Below are positions 45,100-53,586 of a stretch of DNA of 64,000 nucleotides, in pieces; positions within the stretch are counted from its first letter, which is position 1; each line of letters opens with the position of its first letter. This stretch comes from Aeromonas taiwanensis (GTDB taxonomy: Bacteria > Pseudomonadota > Gammaproteobacteria > Enterobacterales > Aeromonadaceae). Under the pieces are notes generated by a model. The model did not search any database and was not told where the DNA came from. It saw only the letters and a list, made by a program, of their open reading frames with translations. Location: positions 1 through 64,000 of the forward strand of contig NZ_CDDD01000008.1 in NCBI RefSeq assembly GCF_000820165.1. The letters are read 5' to 3'. The position numbers and the translations under genes were made by a program.

Positions 45100-45180
45100 A
45101 ATGGAACCAACTCGGGGGTGCGAATGCCATCCAGTTATATAAGATCCCATCCCTAAAGAACACTAAAGAGAAGCCGACCC

Positions 45181-45945
45181 ATGTATACCGTCATCACAGT
45201 TCCCGCCTTTAGCGACAACTACATCTGGTTGATCCGGCACGAGAATCACTGCCTGGTCGTCGATCCGGGCGAAGCCGCTCCCGTGCTGGAACGGCTCGAG
45301 ATCCTGGGGCTGGAGCTCGACGCCATCCTGCTGACCCATCACCATCGCGACCACGTCGGGGGTGTATCCGAGCTGCTGCACCATTTCCCCCACGCCCGCC
45401 TCTATGGCCCCAAGCATGACCCCATGCCCGATCATCATGGCCAGTGGCTTGATGACGGGGACAGGATCGACTGGCACGGCCTGAGCCTGGACGTCCTCCA
45501 TCTTCCCGGCCATACCCTGGGTCACATCGCCTATTACGGCCAGGGCATGCTGTTCTGTGGCGACACCCTCTTCAGTGCCGGCTGCGGCCGCCTGTTCGAA
45601 GGCACCCCGGCCCAGATGTACGGCTCCCTGCAACGGCTCGCGGCCCTGCCCGACGACACCCTCCTTTATTGTGCCCATGAGTACACCCTCTCCAACCTGC
45701 GTTTCGCCCATGCGGTCGAGCCGGACAACCCGGCGATCCAGCAGCAGATCGGGGTGATCAGCAAGCTGCGCCAGCAGGGCCTGCCGAGTCTCCCCTCCCG
45801 GTTGGGGGATGAGCGGCATTTCAATGTTTTTCTGCGCTGCGAGCAGGACTCAGTGAAATTTTCTGCTGAGAAATACGCCCTTAAATGCTTGGAAAATCCA
45901 GAGGATACCTTCACTGTCTTGCGGGCCTGGAAGGACGTTTTTTGA
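45181..45945 (+). CDS. gloB: Hydroxyacylglutathione hydrolase (glyoxalase II)
   Basis: A 254-residue metallo-beta-lactamase-fold enzyme hydrolysing S-lactoylglutathione in methylglyoxal detoxification. The metal motif THHHRDHVGG, LPGHTLGHIAYY, FCGDTLFSAGCGRLFEGT and CAHEYTLSNLRFA are intact; length equals E. coli GloB (251). Confidence 0.97.
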   Translation: MYTVITVPAFSDNYIWLIRHENHCLVVDPGEAAPVLERLEILGLELDAILLTHHHRDHVGGVSELLHHFPHARLYGPKHDPMPDHHGQWLDDGDRIDWHGLSLDVLHLPGHTLGHIAYYGQGMLFCGDTLFSAGCGRLFEGTPAQMYGSLQRLAALPDDTLLYCAHEYTLSNLRFAHAVEPDNPAIQQQIGVISKLRQQGLPSLPSRLGDERHFNVFLRCEQDSVKFSAEKYALKCLENPEDTFTVLRAWKDVF

Positions 45946-46014
45946 ACAAACCTTGATCAGGGGGGGATTGCCCCTTATGATGCGAGCTGTTTTTCCATAG
46001 ATGACCTGAGCGAG

Positions 46015-47562
46015 ATGAAGCTACGAACGGCCTTATTGGCAGCGCTGTTTCTCAGCGGCTGCCAAAACCTGAGCCATCAGGATGACCGGGCGATAACGGC
46101 AATCGAGCCGATCAAATCCCCCCAAGTCAGCAAGAAAACGTACAAGAAACACTCTTCCCGATTGCTGTTCGGTGACGAACAGATAGAAGAGATGGATGAC
46201 ACTGATAACCTGTGGGTGCGTATCAGCGATGATATGCAGCTGGACTCGCATGATAATGCCCGTGTCCGGCAGCAGCGTGATTGGTTGTTGCGTAATGATA
46301 AGCATATGGCGACCATTGCCAGCCGGGCTGAGCCCTACCTGTATCTGATGGTAGAGGAAATCGAACGGCGTGAGCTGCCAATGGAGCTTATTACCATCCC
46401 CATGATCGAGAGCATGTTCGATCCCAACGCCCGCTCCCGCAGCAATGCGGTCGGCCTTTGGCAGTTCGTTCCTGCGACCGGCAAGAATTTCGGCCTGCGC
46501 CACGACAACTGGTACGACGGCCGACGCGACGTCCTGGCATCCACCAATGCCGCACTGGACTACCTGGAATACCTGAACCGTTTCTTCGACGGTGACTGGC
46601 TCCAGACTCTGGCCGCCTACAACGCGGGTGAGGGCCGGGTGCGCAACGCCATCGTCCGCAACGAGCGGGCCGGCCGGCCGACCGACTACTGGTCGCTGGA
46701 TCTGCCCCGTGAAACCCGGATGTATGTGCCCAAGATCCTGGCCATGGCCGACATGATCCGCAATGCGGACCAGTACAATGTCACCCTGCCGGTGCTGGCC
46801 AACAAGCCGCAGCTGCGGACCATCAACACCGGTGGCCAGATCGATCTGAACGTGGCGGCGCAGCTGGCGGGAATTTCCGCCTCCCAGCTCAAGGCGCTCA
46901 ATCCGGCGCTCAAGCGTGGCGTGACCTCACCGCGGGGTCCCTACAACCTGCTGGTGCCCGTCGAGTATGCCGATACCCTGGAGCTGGCCCTGGCCGATCT
47001 GCCCCAGCGTGAGCGGACCCGTGGCGTGCGCTCCTATCAGGTCACCCGCGGCGACACCCTGTCCCGTATCGCCCAGAATCACGGGGTGAGCGTGCAGCAG
47101 CTCAAGCTGGCGAACAATCTGCGCGGCAACAACCTGCGTCGTGGCCAGAGCCTGATCATCCCCAATGGTGGCAACGCCATGGTGAGCCAGGCCGCCAAGA
47201 GCAAGCCGCAACAGCTCGCCAGCAACAGCGGCAACAAGATCCAGTATCAGGTGCGCTCCGGCGACAACCTGTGGAGCATCAGCCAGGCACACGGCGTCAG
47301 CCACGCCGACCTGGCCAAGTGGAACGGGCTGAGCGCCAAGTCGGCCCTGAAACCTGGCATGAAGCTGGTGGTCTGGCTCAAGCAGGGCAAGGGCAGCAAC
47401 AAGTCCATGGTCTATCAGGTGCGCCGAGGGGACTCCCTCTCCTCCATCGCCGCCCGATTCCAGGTCGGCGTCAACGACGTGATGCGCTGGAACCAGCTCG
47501 GCAAGAGCGACTACCTCAAGCCCGGTCAGGAACTGACCCTGTTCGTGAAGAACAACAGCTGA
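46015..47562 (+). CDS. mltD: Membrane-bound lytic murein transglycosylase D
   Basis: A 515-residue outer-membrane lipoprotein. Lipobox is LFLSGC with the acylated Cys at 16. The SLT domain (about 105-235) has the catalytic Glu in MIESMFDPNARSRSNAVGLWQF and the AYNAGEGRVRNAI motif. Three LysM peptidoglycan-binding repeats follow, beginning SYQVTRGDTLSRIA, QYQVRSGDNLWSIS and VYQVRRGDSLSSIA. It follows gloB at 69 bp as in E. coli. Confidence 0.97.
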   Translation: MKLRTALLAALFLSGCQNLSHQDDRAITAIEPIKSPQVSKKTYKKHSSRLLFGDEQIEEMDDTDNLWVRISDDMQLDSHDNARVRQQRDWLLRNDKHMATIASRAEPYLYLMVEEIERRELPMELITIPMIESMFDPNARSRSNAVGLWQFVPATGKNFGLRHDNWYDGRRDVLASTNAALDYLEYLNRFFDGDWLQTLAAYNAGEGRVRNAIVRNERAGRPTDYWSLDLPRETRMYVPKILAMADMIRNADQYNVTLPVLANKPQLRTINTGGQIDLNVAAQLAGISASQLKALNPALKRGVTSPRGPYNLLVPVEYADTLELALADLPQRERTRGVRSYQVTRGDTLSRIAQNHGVSVQQLKLANNLRGNNLRRGQSLIIPNGGNAMVSQAAKSKPQQLASNSGNKIQYQVRSGDNLWSISQAHGVSHADLAKWNGLSAKSALKPGMKLVVWLKQGKGSNKSMVYQVRRGDSLSSIAARFQVGVNDVMRWNQLGKSDYLKPGQELTLFVKNNS

Positions 47563-47581
47563 TCGCTCATCACAATCCAAA

Positions 47582-47613
47582 AAAATACCCCGCCTGGTGC
47601 GGGGTATTTTTTT
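47582..47613. terminator. Bidirectional terminator between mltD and yafD
   Basis: A 12-bp stem AAAATACCCCGC/GCGGGGTATTTT with loop CTGGT and T7 on the plus strand, 20 bp after mltD and 19 bp before the end of the convergent yafD. Confidence 0.92.
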
Positions 47614-47631
47614 ACCTGCCATCCGGCCCCG

Positions 47632-48477
47632 TCAGGGGGTGATGGCCTGGGCCGCGAAGCGCGCCAGTATGGGGTTGTGATCCGAGGCGTCGGTGGCCGG
47701 CGAGCTCACCTCCACCAGATCCAGATTGCGGTAATAGAGGTGATCCAGCGGGCGGCCGAAGGCGGTACGGCGCAAGTCGGGCACCGGGATGGCCTCCTGC
47801 AGGCCGAGCTCCCCCACCAGCTTGTTCAGCCAGAATTCGCGTTTGTCGCTCCAGGTGTTGAAATCCCCGGCCAGGATGACGGGCCCCTGATGGCGATGGA
47901 CCAGGGCGGTCAGATCGTTGAGCTGCTCCCGGAAGGTGGCCATCCCCAACTCGAAATTGACCGCGTGGAGGTTCACCACCAGCACGCCGTCAGGATCCCC
48001 CTGCAGGGGGTAGAGGCTGACCAGACCTGACTTGGGGATGCGCAGCAGCGGCTCGGGGGAGCGCACGCCACAGACAAAGGCCTGGGGCGTCTTGGCGACC
48101 GTCATGACGCCGAAGGAGACACCCCCCTGGGTGAAGGCCTGCAGCTGCTGCCACTGGAAGTCGCCTCGCCTCAGCCAGTCCAGCATCTCGGGTCGGGTCG
48201 CCGACTCCTGCAACAGCACCAGATCCCGGGATTTGGCATACTCGTCCAGCCCCTCCTGCCAGTTCTTGCGCTGTCCCTTGTAAAGATTCCAGACGGTGAT
48301 GCCGAACTCCCGGGGCAAGGCGGTGGCAGCGAGCGCCACCAGCGGAGGGCGATCGCAGTGAGCGCCGGGCACTATGCCCGCGGCCGTGACCAGATGGTCC
48401 TGATCCGGCACCTCGAAACAACCGACCAGTCCCAATGTCAGCAGGGAGGTCCCCAGAATCCGATAACTATTTTTCAT
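47632..48477 (-). CDS. yafD: YafD-like endonuclease/exonuclease/phosphatase family protein
   Basis: A 281-residue EEP-fold protein: VWNLYKGQRKNW, LVLLQESA, NLHAVNFELG, VILAGDFNTWSDKR and the final ATDASDHNPILARF carry the metal and catalytic residues. The N-terminus (LTLGLVGCF) could be a lipobox. Substrate unknown; E. coli YafD lies in the same neighbourhood. Confidence 0.88.
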   Translation of the reverse strand: MKNSYRILGTSLLTLGLVGCFEVPDQDHLVTAAGIVPGAHCDRPPLVALAATALPREFGITVWNLYKGQRKNWQEGLDEYAKSRDLVLLQESATRPEMLDWLRRGDFQWQQLQAFTQGGVSFGVMTVAKTPQAFVCGVRSPEPLLRIPKSGLVSLYPLQGDPDGVLVVNLHAVNFELGMATFREQLNDLTALVHRHQGPVILAGDFNTWSDKREFWLNKLVGELGLQEAIPVPDLRRTAFGRPLDHLYYRNLDLVEVSSPATDASDHNPILARFAAQAITP

Positions 48478-48588
48478 TGGCTAACAACCACCTGCCTCTG
48501 CAAGACGCCATGATCTGAACAGAGATCATGATCGCCAACTAGTCTCATTATTCGTGTCCGGCCCGACTCATTCACGAGGGATCCCGCC

Positions 48589-48813
48589 ATGGCGAAACAG
48601 CATCAGTACCGTGTGACATTTTACGATCAACAAGGAACCTGTCATCAAGTGGAACTCTCCACCGTCTATCAGATCAGGCGGGATCCCCAGTGCGATCTCT
48701 GCCTGTTTGACACCAAGCAGTGTGTCGGCTCGGAAGAGATGCTGGAGCGCATGATACGGCAAAAAACCGGGCTTGAGCAGGAAATATCCATCATCAATGC
48801 CCGGCTGATCTAA
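48589..48813 (+). CDS. Small hypothetical protein, 74 aa
   Basis: Not recognised. It is a compact soluble protein (MAKQHQYRVTFYDQQG...) with CDLCLF (CxxC) and a second Cys shortly after, and a helical C-terminus (EEMLERMIRQKTGLEQEIS). GAGGG lies upstream of the ATG. It converges on yciA with only six bases between stops and is divergent from yafD. Confidence 0.7.
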   Translation: MAKQHQYRVTFYDQQGTCHQVELSTVYQIRRDPQCDLCLFDTKQCVGSEEMLERMIRQKTGLEQEISIINARLI

Positions 48814-48819
48814 GCCGCC

Positions 48820-49218
48820 TCAGACCGGGACAGGACGGGATTTACCCTGCTCATCGATGGCCACGTAGGTAAATACCCCCTCGGTCACGCAGTATCGCTG
48901 GGCTTCGTTCTCCCGCAGTACCGGCTTGACCCAGACCTCCAGCTTGAGGCGCATGGAGCTGCGACCAATCTTGAGGCAGCGTCCGTAGCAGCACACCACG
49001 TCCCCCACCTTGACCGGACTGTGAAAGGTCATCCCCTCCACCGAGACGGTACAGATGCGTCCTTTTGCCAGCTCCTTGGCCATGATGCCCCCCCCTATAT
49101 CCATCTGGGACATGATCCACCCGCCGAAGATATCGCCATTGGGGTTGGTATCGGCTGGCATCGCCAGGGTTCTCAGCAACAGTTCCCCATCGGGGTGACG
49201 CTTGGTCTCTTCCATCAT
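48820..49218 (-). CDS. yciA: YciA-type acyl-CoA thioesterase
   Basis: A 132-residue hot-dog thioesterase with the family core LLLRTLAMPADTNPNGDIFGGWIMSQMDIGG, catalytic Asp in this loop, and VEGMTFHSPVKVGDVVCCY. Matches E. coli YciA (132 aa). Two consecutive ATGs (49218, 49215) lie below GAGAG; the longer frame above is intergenic. Confidence 0.95.
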   Translation of the reverse strand: MMEETKRHPDGELLLRTLAMPADTNPNGDIFGGWIMSQMDIGGGIMAKELAKGRICTVSVEGMTFHSPVKVGDVVCCYGRCLKIGRSSMRLKLEVWVKPVLRENEAQRYCVTEGVFTYVAIDEQGKSRPVPV

Positions 49219-49349
49219 TACCGCTCTCTTTATCATGGATGGCGGCATGATAGGGGGCGATCCCCCCCTTGGCAAACCTCAATTGCCACCCAAGTCCGCA
49301 CTCCACCTGCTCCGCGACCAATAAAGAGCGCCACATTGACCCATCCGGT

Positions 49350-50162
49350 TCAACCCTGCCGGGCCGCCTGTTTGGCAAACCAGTGGGCGGGATCAGGCCA
49401 GCGGTAGACAAAACCGTGCCGCTGGCAGATGCGCTGCCCCTCGATGGGGAGAAAGTCCCCCGCCGGCTCGATGAACTGTGGTGGCGCCAGCCCAAGCAGG
49501 CGGCTCGCGAAGGGATAAAGCTGCTCCCGGCGCGGGTGGACAGGGGCGCTCAGGTTATAGGCCTCCCCATCCTGCCCCTTTGCCAGCATCAGCTGGCAGG
49601 CGGCCACCACATCGTCCAGGTGCACCAGATTGACCGCCTGACCGCCTCCCGCCAGCGTCTTGCCGGCAAGAAACCGCCCCGGGTGGCGCTCCGGGCCATA
49701 GAGACCGGCCGGGCGCAGTATCATGGCGCAGGCAAAGCCCCCGCCCAGCACCGCGAGCTCGGCCGCACGCATCCGCGCCCCCCGCTCATGCGAAGGCTCG
49801 GGGGTCTCCTCTTCGGTCTGGCCGGGCGACCACACCGAAGTGGCGCTGATGAACAGCACCCGCCGAACGCCCGCCGCCCTCGCCTGCTGACACAGACGGG
49901 CCACCGAGGCCGGATAATCCGGGGTCTTGCTCGGCGGCACGCAGATCACCAGATCATGGCAGCGAAAAGGCAGCGCCCCCATCTCGGGGGCAAGCAGCAG
50001 CGGCCAGGCCGCGATACCCTCCCCTCGCAGCTGCTCGGCCTTTTCGGCTGAGCTGACCGTCACCACGACCCGCTGGCCCGACCCCTGAAGCGCCCTTGCC
50101 AGCGGCAGCCCCAGCCAGCCGGCCCCCAGGATCCCCGTCTGGTACTCATGTTCGTTCGTCAT
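49350..50162 (-). CDS. NAD(P)-dependent epimerase/dehydratase-like protein (YeeZ-type)
   Basis: A 270-residue short-chain-dehydrogenase-like protein. Rossmann loop GILGAGWLGLPLARALQGSGQRV, later LVICVPPSK, RVLFISATSVWSPG and ILRPAGLYGPERHPGRFLAGK resemble E. coli YeeZ. Substrate unknown. The ATG at 50162 has AGGA eight bases upstream; a hairpin with nine Us ends only 15 bp before it (see 50177-50286), so its expression may be attenuated. Confidence 0.85.
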   Translation of the reverse strand: MTNEHEYQTGILGAGWLGLPLARALQGSGQRVVVTVSSAEKAEQLRGEGIAAWPLLLAPEMGALPFRCHDLVICVPPSKTPDYPASVARLCQQARAAGVRRVLFISATSVWSPGQTEEETPEPSHERGARMRAAELAVLGGGFACAMILRPAGLYGPERHPGRFLAGKTLAGGGQAVNLVHLDDVVAACQLMLAKGQDGEAYNLSAPVHPRREQLYPFASRLLGLAPPQFIEPAGDFLPIEGQRICQRHGFVYRWPDPAHWFAKQAARQG

Positions 50163-50176
50163 TGCAAAATCCTGAC

Positions 50177-50286
50177 AAAAAAAAACGGCCATCCTATGAT
50201 GACCGTCGAAAGTAACGAAGGAAATAGCCGGATAAACCGGTTACCTCCCACAGCGGGAAAATCGGGAGCGCACGCTCCTAATTCGT
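50177..50286 (-). ncRNA. Candidate ~110-nt CRP-activated RNA (sRNA or attenuated leader)
   Basis: From the predicted start at 50286 the RNA would contain hairpin GGAGC-GTGC-GCTCC (50264-50277), a CCGG/CCGG hairpin around 50229-50242 and a terminator at 50186-50205 (CGGTCATC/GATGGCCG, ATAG loop) followed by nine Us (50177-50185). There is no ORF of note. It ends 15 bp before the epimerase start, so it is either a free small RNA or a leader with a built-in terminator. Confidence 0.6.
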
Positions 50287-50292
50287 GGGCCT

Positions 50293-50335
50293 ATCCTAGT
50301 GGCAGCGCAGGTAAAAAGCTTTGAAGCGGATCACA
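50293..50335 (-). promoter_or_regulatory. CRP class II promoter candidate
   Basis: On the minus strand TGTGA-TCCGCT-TCAAA (50320-50335) matches the CRP consensus at 9 of 10 key bases. Its centre (50327.5) is 29.5 bases from the first base of TAGGAT (50293-50298), which places it exactly at -41.5, the class II position. There is no good -35 hexamer, as expected for a CRP-dependent promoter. Confidence 0.65.
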
Positions 50336-50350
50336 GTTGAAAAGGATTTC

Positions 50351-50364
50351 TGAAAGCGCTTTCA
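50351..50364. promoter_or_regulatory. LacI/GalR-family operator (perfect palindrome)
   Basis: TGAAAGCGCTTTCA is a perfect 14-bp palindrome with the central CG typical of LacI-family sites. It lies 45 bp past the stop of the LacI-family gene and is centred at -71.5 from the predicted start of the RNA at 50286. Confidence 0.7.
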
Positions 50365-50408
50365 CTCTATTGCAAAAAAGTCGACCCGCCCGGGGCCAAC
50401 TTGATGGC

Positions 50409-51407
50409 TCAGGCCACCGATTCCCGCCGAACCAGTTCTGCCTCGAACTTGAGTGCCAACCCCTCTACCGGCTTGTGATCCAGCAGGCGCAGGGCCAGCT
50501 CGGCCGCCCGCTCCCCCATCTCTTCGATGGGGTAGCGCACCGTGGTGAGCTTGGGATAGATGTAGCGGGCATAGGGGATGTCATCGAAGCCCACCACCGA
50601 CACCTGCTGGGGGATCTTGTAACCCCGCTCCAGCAGACAGGAGATGGCCCCCGCCACCATGGCGTCGTTGAAGCCCAGAACGGCGGTGAACTCGATGCCG
50701 CGCGACAGCAGTTCGCTCATGGCCACATAGCCGCCCTTCTCGTCGGCGTAGGCGCGACCGATGAGGGCTTGATCCAGTTCGATACCTGCCCGTTTCAGGG
50801 CGAAGCGATAACCGGCCATCCGCTGCTGACCATCGACGAACTCCTCGTCATCGGACGTGACAAAGGCGATCTTGCGATGACCCGCATCCAGCAGATGCTG
50901 GCAAGCCGTGGTGATGCCCGCCTGGTTGTCCAGCCAGACACAGCGATCCTCGCAGCCCGGTACCTGACGGTTGATGAAGACGATGGGGGTCGTGCCCGAT
51001 GCCAGCTCGCTGAGCTCCTCGTCAGGCAGCGCCTTGCTGTGCAGGATCAGGGCGTCGCACTGGCGCTGCAGCAGCGCCTGGATGGCGTGACGTTCCCTCG
51101 CGGCATCGTGGTTGCCGGAGACGACGATGGTGAACTTGTTCGCCTTGTCGACCATGCTCTCGATGCCGCGCATCATCTGGGCGAAGAAGGGGCCACCACA
51201 CAGATCCCCGACCAGCACGCCGATGCAGTTGGAACGTTTGCTCACCAGGGCCTGGGCGAAGCTGTTGGGACGAAAGCTGAGCTCCTTCATGGCCGCGAGT
51301 ACGGCCTCGCGCTTCTCTGGCGCTACCTGTGCCGTGTTGTTGATCACTCGAGACACTGTCGAAATGGAGACATTCGCCAGCTGAGACACATCTTTGATCG
51401 TTGCCAC
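50409..51407 (-). CDS. LacI/GalR-family transcriptional regulator
   Basis: A 332-residue regulator. The HTH and hinge read MATIKDVSQLANVSISTVSRVINNTAQVAPEKREAVLAA (residues 1-39), with NSFAQALVSKRS before the sugar-binding-like domain (CIGVLVGDL..., GFNDAMVAGAI, VSVVGFDDIPYARY). Overall it resembles AscG/GalR-type proteins. GTG start with AAGGA seven bases upstream. No sugar operon is adjacent; the only matching operator seen is just beyond its 3' end. Confidence 0.92.
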   Translation of the reverse strand: MATIKDVSQLANVSISTVSRVINNTAQVAPEKREAVLAAMKELSFRPNSFAQALVSKRSNCIGVLVGDLCGGPFFAQMMRGIESMVDKANKFTIVVSGNHDAARERHAIQALLQRQCDALILHSKALPDEELSELASGTTPIVFINRQVPGCEDRCVWLDNQAGITTACQHLLDAGHRKIAFVTSDDEEFVDGQQRMAGYRFALKRAGIELDQALIGRAYADEKGGYVAMSELLSRGIEFTAVLGFNDAMVAGAISCLLERGYKIPQQVSVVGFDDIPYARYIYPKLTTVRYPIEEMGERAAELALRLLDHKPVEGLALKFEAELVRRESVA

Positions 51408-51553
51408 TCTCGATTCCTTTGTTGGACAAGCCTGTCTGTGTTAATCGGGCATTGTATCGAACCTGCCAGCCCAAGACGCGGTGCCCGATCACCCGGCAGG
51501 TTTCCTTTTGTAACAAAATCTTAGGGGATAATAACCATTCTGAAGCCAGAATG

Positions 51554-51581
51554 GGAGGCAGCCGCGACAACGGCTGCCTCC
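51554..51581 (-). terminator. Hairpin after slt
   Basis: An 11-bp perfect stem GGAGGCAGCCG/CGGCTGCCTCC with a 6-base loop starts five bases after the slt stop. The U-tract on the minus strand is poor (CATTCTGG), so termination may be partial. Confidence 0.6.
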
Positions 51582-51585
51582 GAAC

Positions 51586-53511
51586 TCAATAGGCGTGATT
51601 CAGCTCGCGTTCCGACATGAAACGCAGTGGCTGCTGCAGCTTGTGCTGATAGATAAGGTCGAAGGAGAGCACGTTCTGGACATAGTTGCGCGTCTCCCGA
51701 TAGGGAATGCTCTCCACCCAGACATCCATCGGCTTGTTGTCGCTCTGCTCGCGCCAGCGCTTCACCCGACCGGGGCCGGCGTTGTAGGCCGCCGCCGCCA
51801 GGATCCGGTTGCCGTCATACACGTCCAGCAGGCGCTTGAGGTAGGCGCTGCCGAGGCGGATGTTCATGGCCGGATCGAACAGTTGCTGCTCGTTGCGATA
51901 GGGGACCCCCAGCTTGCTCGCGGTCTCCCTGGCAGTGGCCGGCATCAACTGCATCAGGCCACGCGCCCCGACCGGCGACTGCGCCAGCGGGTAGAGCGCG
52001 CTCTCCTGGCGGGAGATGGCGTAGAGCAGGCTGGTGTTCATGGTCCGCTCCTGAGCCATCTGGGAGAAGGTACGCTTGAGCGGCAGCGGGAAACGCAGGT
52101 CCAGCGCATCCCAGGCTTCCGCCCGGATGCTGGAGAGGATCGCCAGCTCGTGCCACCCCTGGTTGAGGGCGATGTGGCCGAATTCGAGGCGCTGGGCCAC
52201 GCTGTTGCGATCCATGTTGTGAATCCACTCGGAGCGGGCCGCCGTGATCTCGTTCATCGCCAGCAGCTCGCGCACCCGCAGCAGGAAGGGCCAGCGCTGG
52301 CTGGCGGTGCGCCAGTCCGGTACCTTGTGCGCCACGCTCTGGTTCTTGATGCGATAGGGTACGCCGGTGCGCTGGGCCGCCATGAAGCCATAGAAACCAC
52401 GCAGATTGGCGGTCTCGAGATAGAGATCCCGTGCCGGTTTCTGCCGCCCCTGTTTCTCCAGCGAGCGCGCCATCCAGTAGCGCCAGCGATCTTCCTTCTG
52501 CAGCCCCATGGGCAGCCGTTTGACCCAGCCCTCGAGCCCGCGCCAGTCCTGCTCCCAGACAGCCAGGCGCGCACGCAGCTCCATCAGCTCGGCATCGTTG
52601 AAGCGCACCAGGGCCCCATCCAGCCAGTTGCGCTGGACAATGGCCCGATCGAGCAGCAGGCGGCGAGCGGCGGCCTTCTCCACCCGGGTCACCTCTGCGT
52701 GGTTCAGGCCGAAGCGGCGGGTCATCTCCCCCAGCTGGCGCAGGACCGCCTCGGGCTCCTGGTTCGCATAGCGCGCCAGCCCCAGGGAAAGCAGTTGCCG
52801 CGATGGCACCGTCGCGCTGAAGTTGGCCGGGTTCATCGCCCTCGCGGGTTGGTCGAACAAGGCGATCATCTGATCACCGTACGCCTTCATGCCACTGCCG
52901 AGCTGGGCCCCCAGGTGGCGGATCAGGTTGGCATTCTGCGCCTCAAAGGCCAGGTTCATGCGCTGCCAGATCTTCTCCTGGGTCTTCAACCCCGACTGCT
53001 GCCAGAGCTGGAACAGGGGATCGCAGGCATCGGGCCTGGACTGGCCGCTCAGCCAGAGCTTGCCGGCCTCCTGCAGCGCTTCACTCTTGTGTCCCGTGTA
53101 GTAGCGGGCCTGATAATGCTGGCAGAGCAGATCGGTGGAGCTCGGCTTGGCCGGGTAGAAGCGCAGGAACTGGGACCACTGCTGGCTCTGGGCCAGGTAG
53201 GTGAGATAGCTGCGCTCCAGCCGGTTGGACTGGGGCGTGTCTCCGTGCTGGCGGATGAAACGGGTCACGTCGTTGTAGTCTGCCGCTCCCGGCCGGAAGG
53301 CGAGCTGGTAGTAATCCAGATAGGGCAGCAGCGGATAGTGGGTCAGGCGGGCGCGGATCTGGTTGAAGGCGGCCTGATCGTTGGCACGCACCGCGTCATA
53401 GGCCTGGCGATAGAGGGACTGCTCCATGGTTTGCGCAAAGACGGGTGCCACGAGCCCTGGCACGCACAGTGCCGATAAGATGATTCCCTGCACGGCTTTC
53501 ACGAATGGCAT
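51586..53511 (-). CDS. slt: Soluble lytic murein transglycosylase Slt70
   Basis: A 641-residue periplasmic enzyme with a signal peptide (cut near PVFA-QTMEQ), a long alpha-superhelical U and L domain (about 30-450) and a C-terminal SLT domain with catalytic Glu in ISRQESALYPLAQSPVGARGLMQLMPATA and the AAYNAGPGRVKRW motif. Length matches E. coli Slt (645). AAGGGAG precedes the ATG. Confidence 0.97.
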   Translation of the reverse strand: MPFVKAVQGIILSALCVPGLVAPVFAQTMEQSLYRQAYDAVRANDQAAFNQIRARLTHYPLLPYLDYYQLAFRPGAADYNDVTRFIRQHGDTPQSNRLERSYLTYLAQSQQWSQFLRFYPAKPSSTDLLCQHYQARYYTGHKSEALQEAGKLWLSGQSRPDACDPLFQLWQQSGLKTQEKIWQRMNLAFEAQNANLIRHLGAQLGSGMKAYGDQMIALFDQPARAMNPANFSATVPSRQLLSLGLARYANQEPEAVLRQLGEMTRRFGLNHAEVTRVEKAAARRLLLDRAIVQRNWLDGALVRFNDAELMELRARLAVWEQDWRGLEGWVKRLPMGLQKEDRWRYWMARSLEKQGRQKPARDLYLETANLRGFYGFMAAQRTGVPYRIKNQSVAHKVPDWRTASQRWPFLLRVRELLAMNEITAARSEWIHNMDRNSVAQRLEFGHIALNQGWHELAILSSIRAEAWDALDLRFPLPLKRTFSQMAQERTMNTSLLYAISRQESALYPLAQSPVGARGLMQLMPATARETASKLGVPYRNEQQLFDPAMNIRLGSAYLKRLLDVYDGNRILAAAAYNAGPGRVKRWREQSDNKPMDVWVESIPYRETRNYVQNVLSFDLIYQHKLQQPLRFMSERELNHAY

Positions 53512-53530
53512 TCTCCCTTACAAAGGCACG

Positions 53531-53552
53531 ACCACCGCCCGCTGGCGGTGGT
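53531..53552 (-). other. GC-rich hairpin between the GGDEF-EAL gene and slt
   Basis: A 9-bp perfect stem ACCACCGCC/GGCGGTGGT, loop CGCT, 34 bp after the upstream gene. It lacks a U-tract; weak terminator or mRNA hairpin. Confidence 0.45.
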
Positions 53553-53586
53553 GACATACCTTCATTCTACCCGCTAAGCCCCGGGG

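Noticed and set aside
51595-53478. A 627-codon plus-strand open frame opposite slt
   Set aside because: It is a shadow caused by high GC content; slt is colinear with Slt70 and the plus-strand translation has no recognisable domain.
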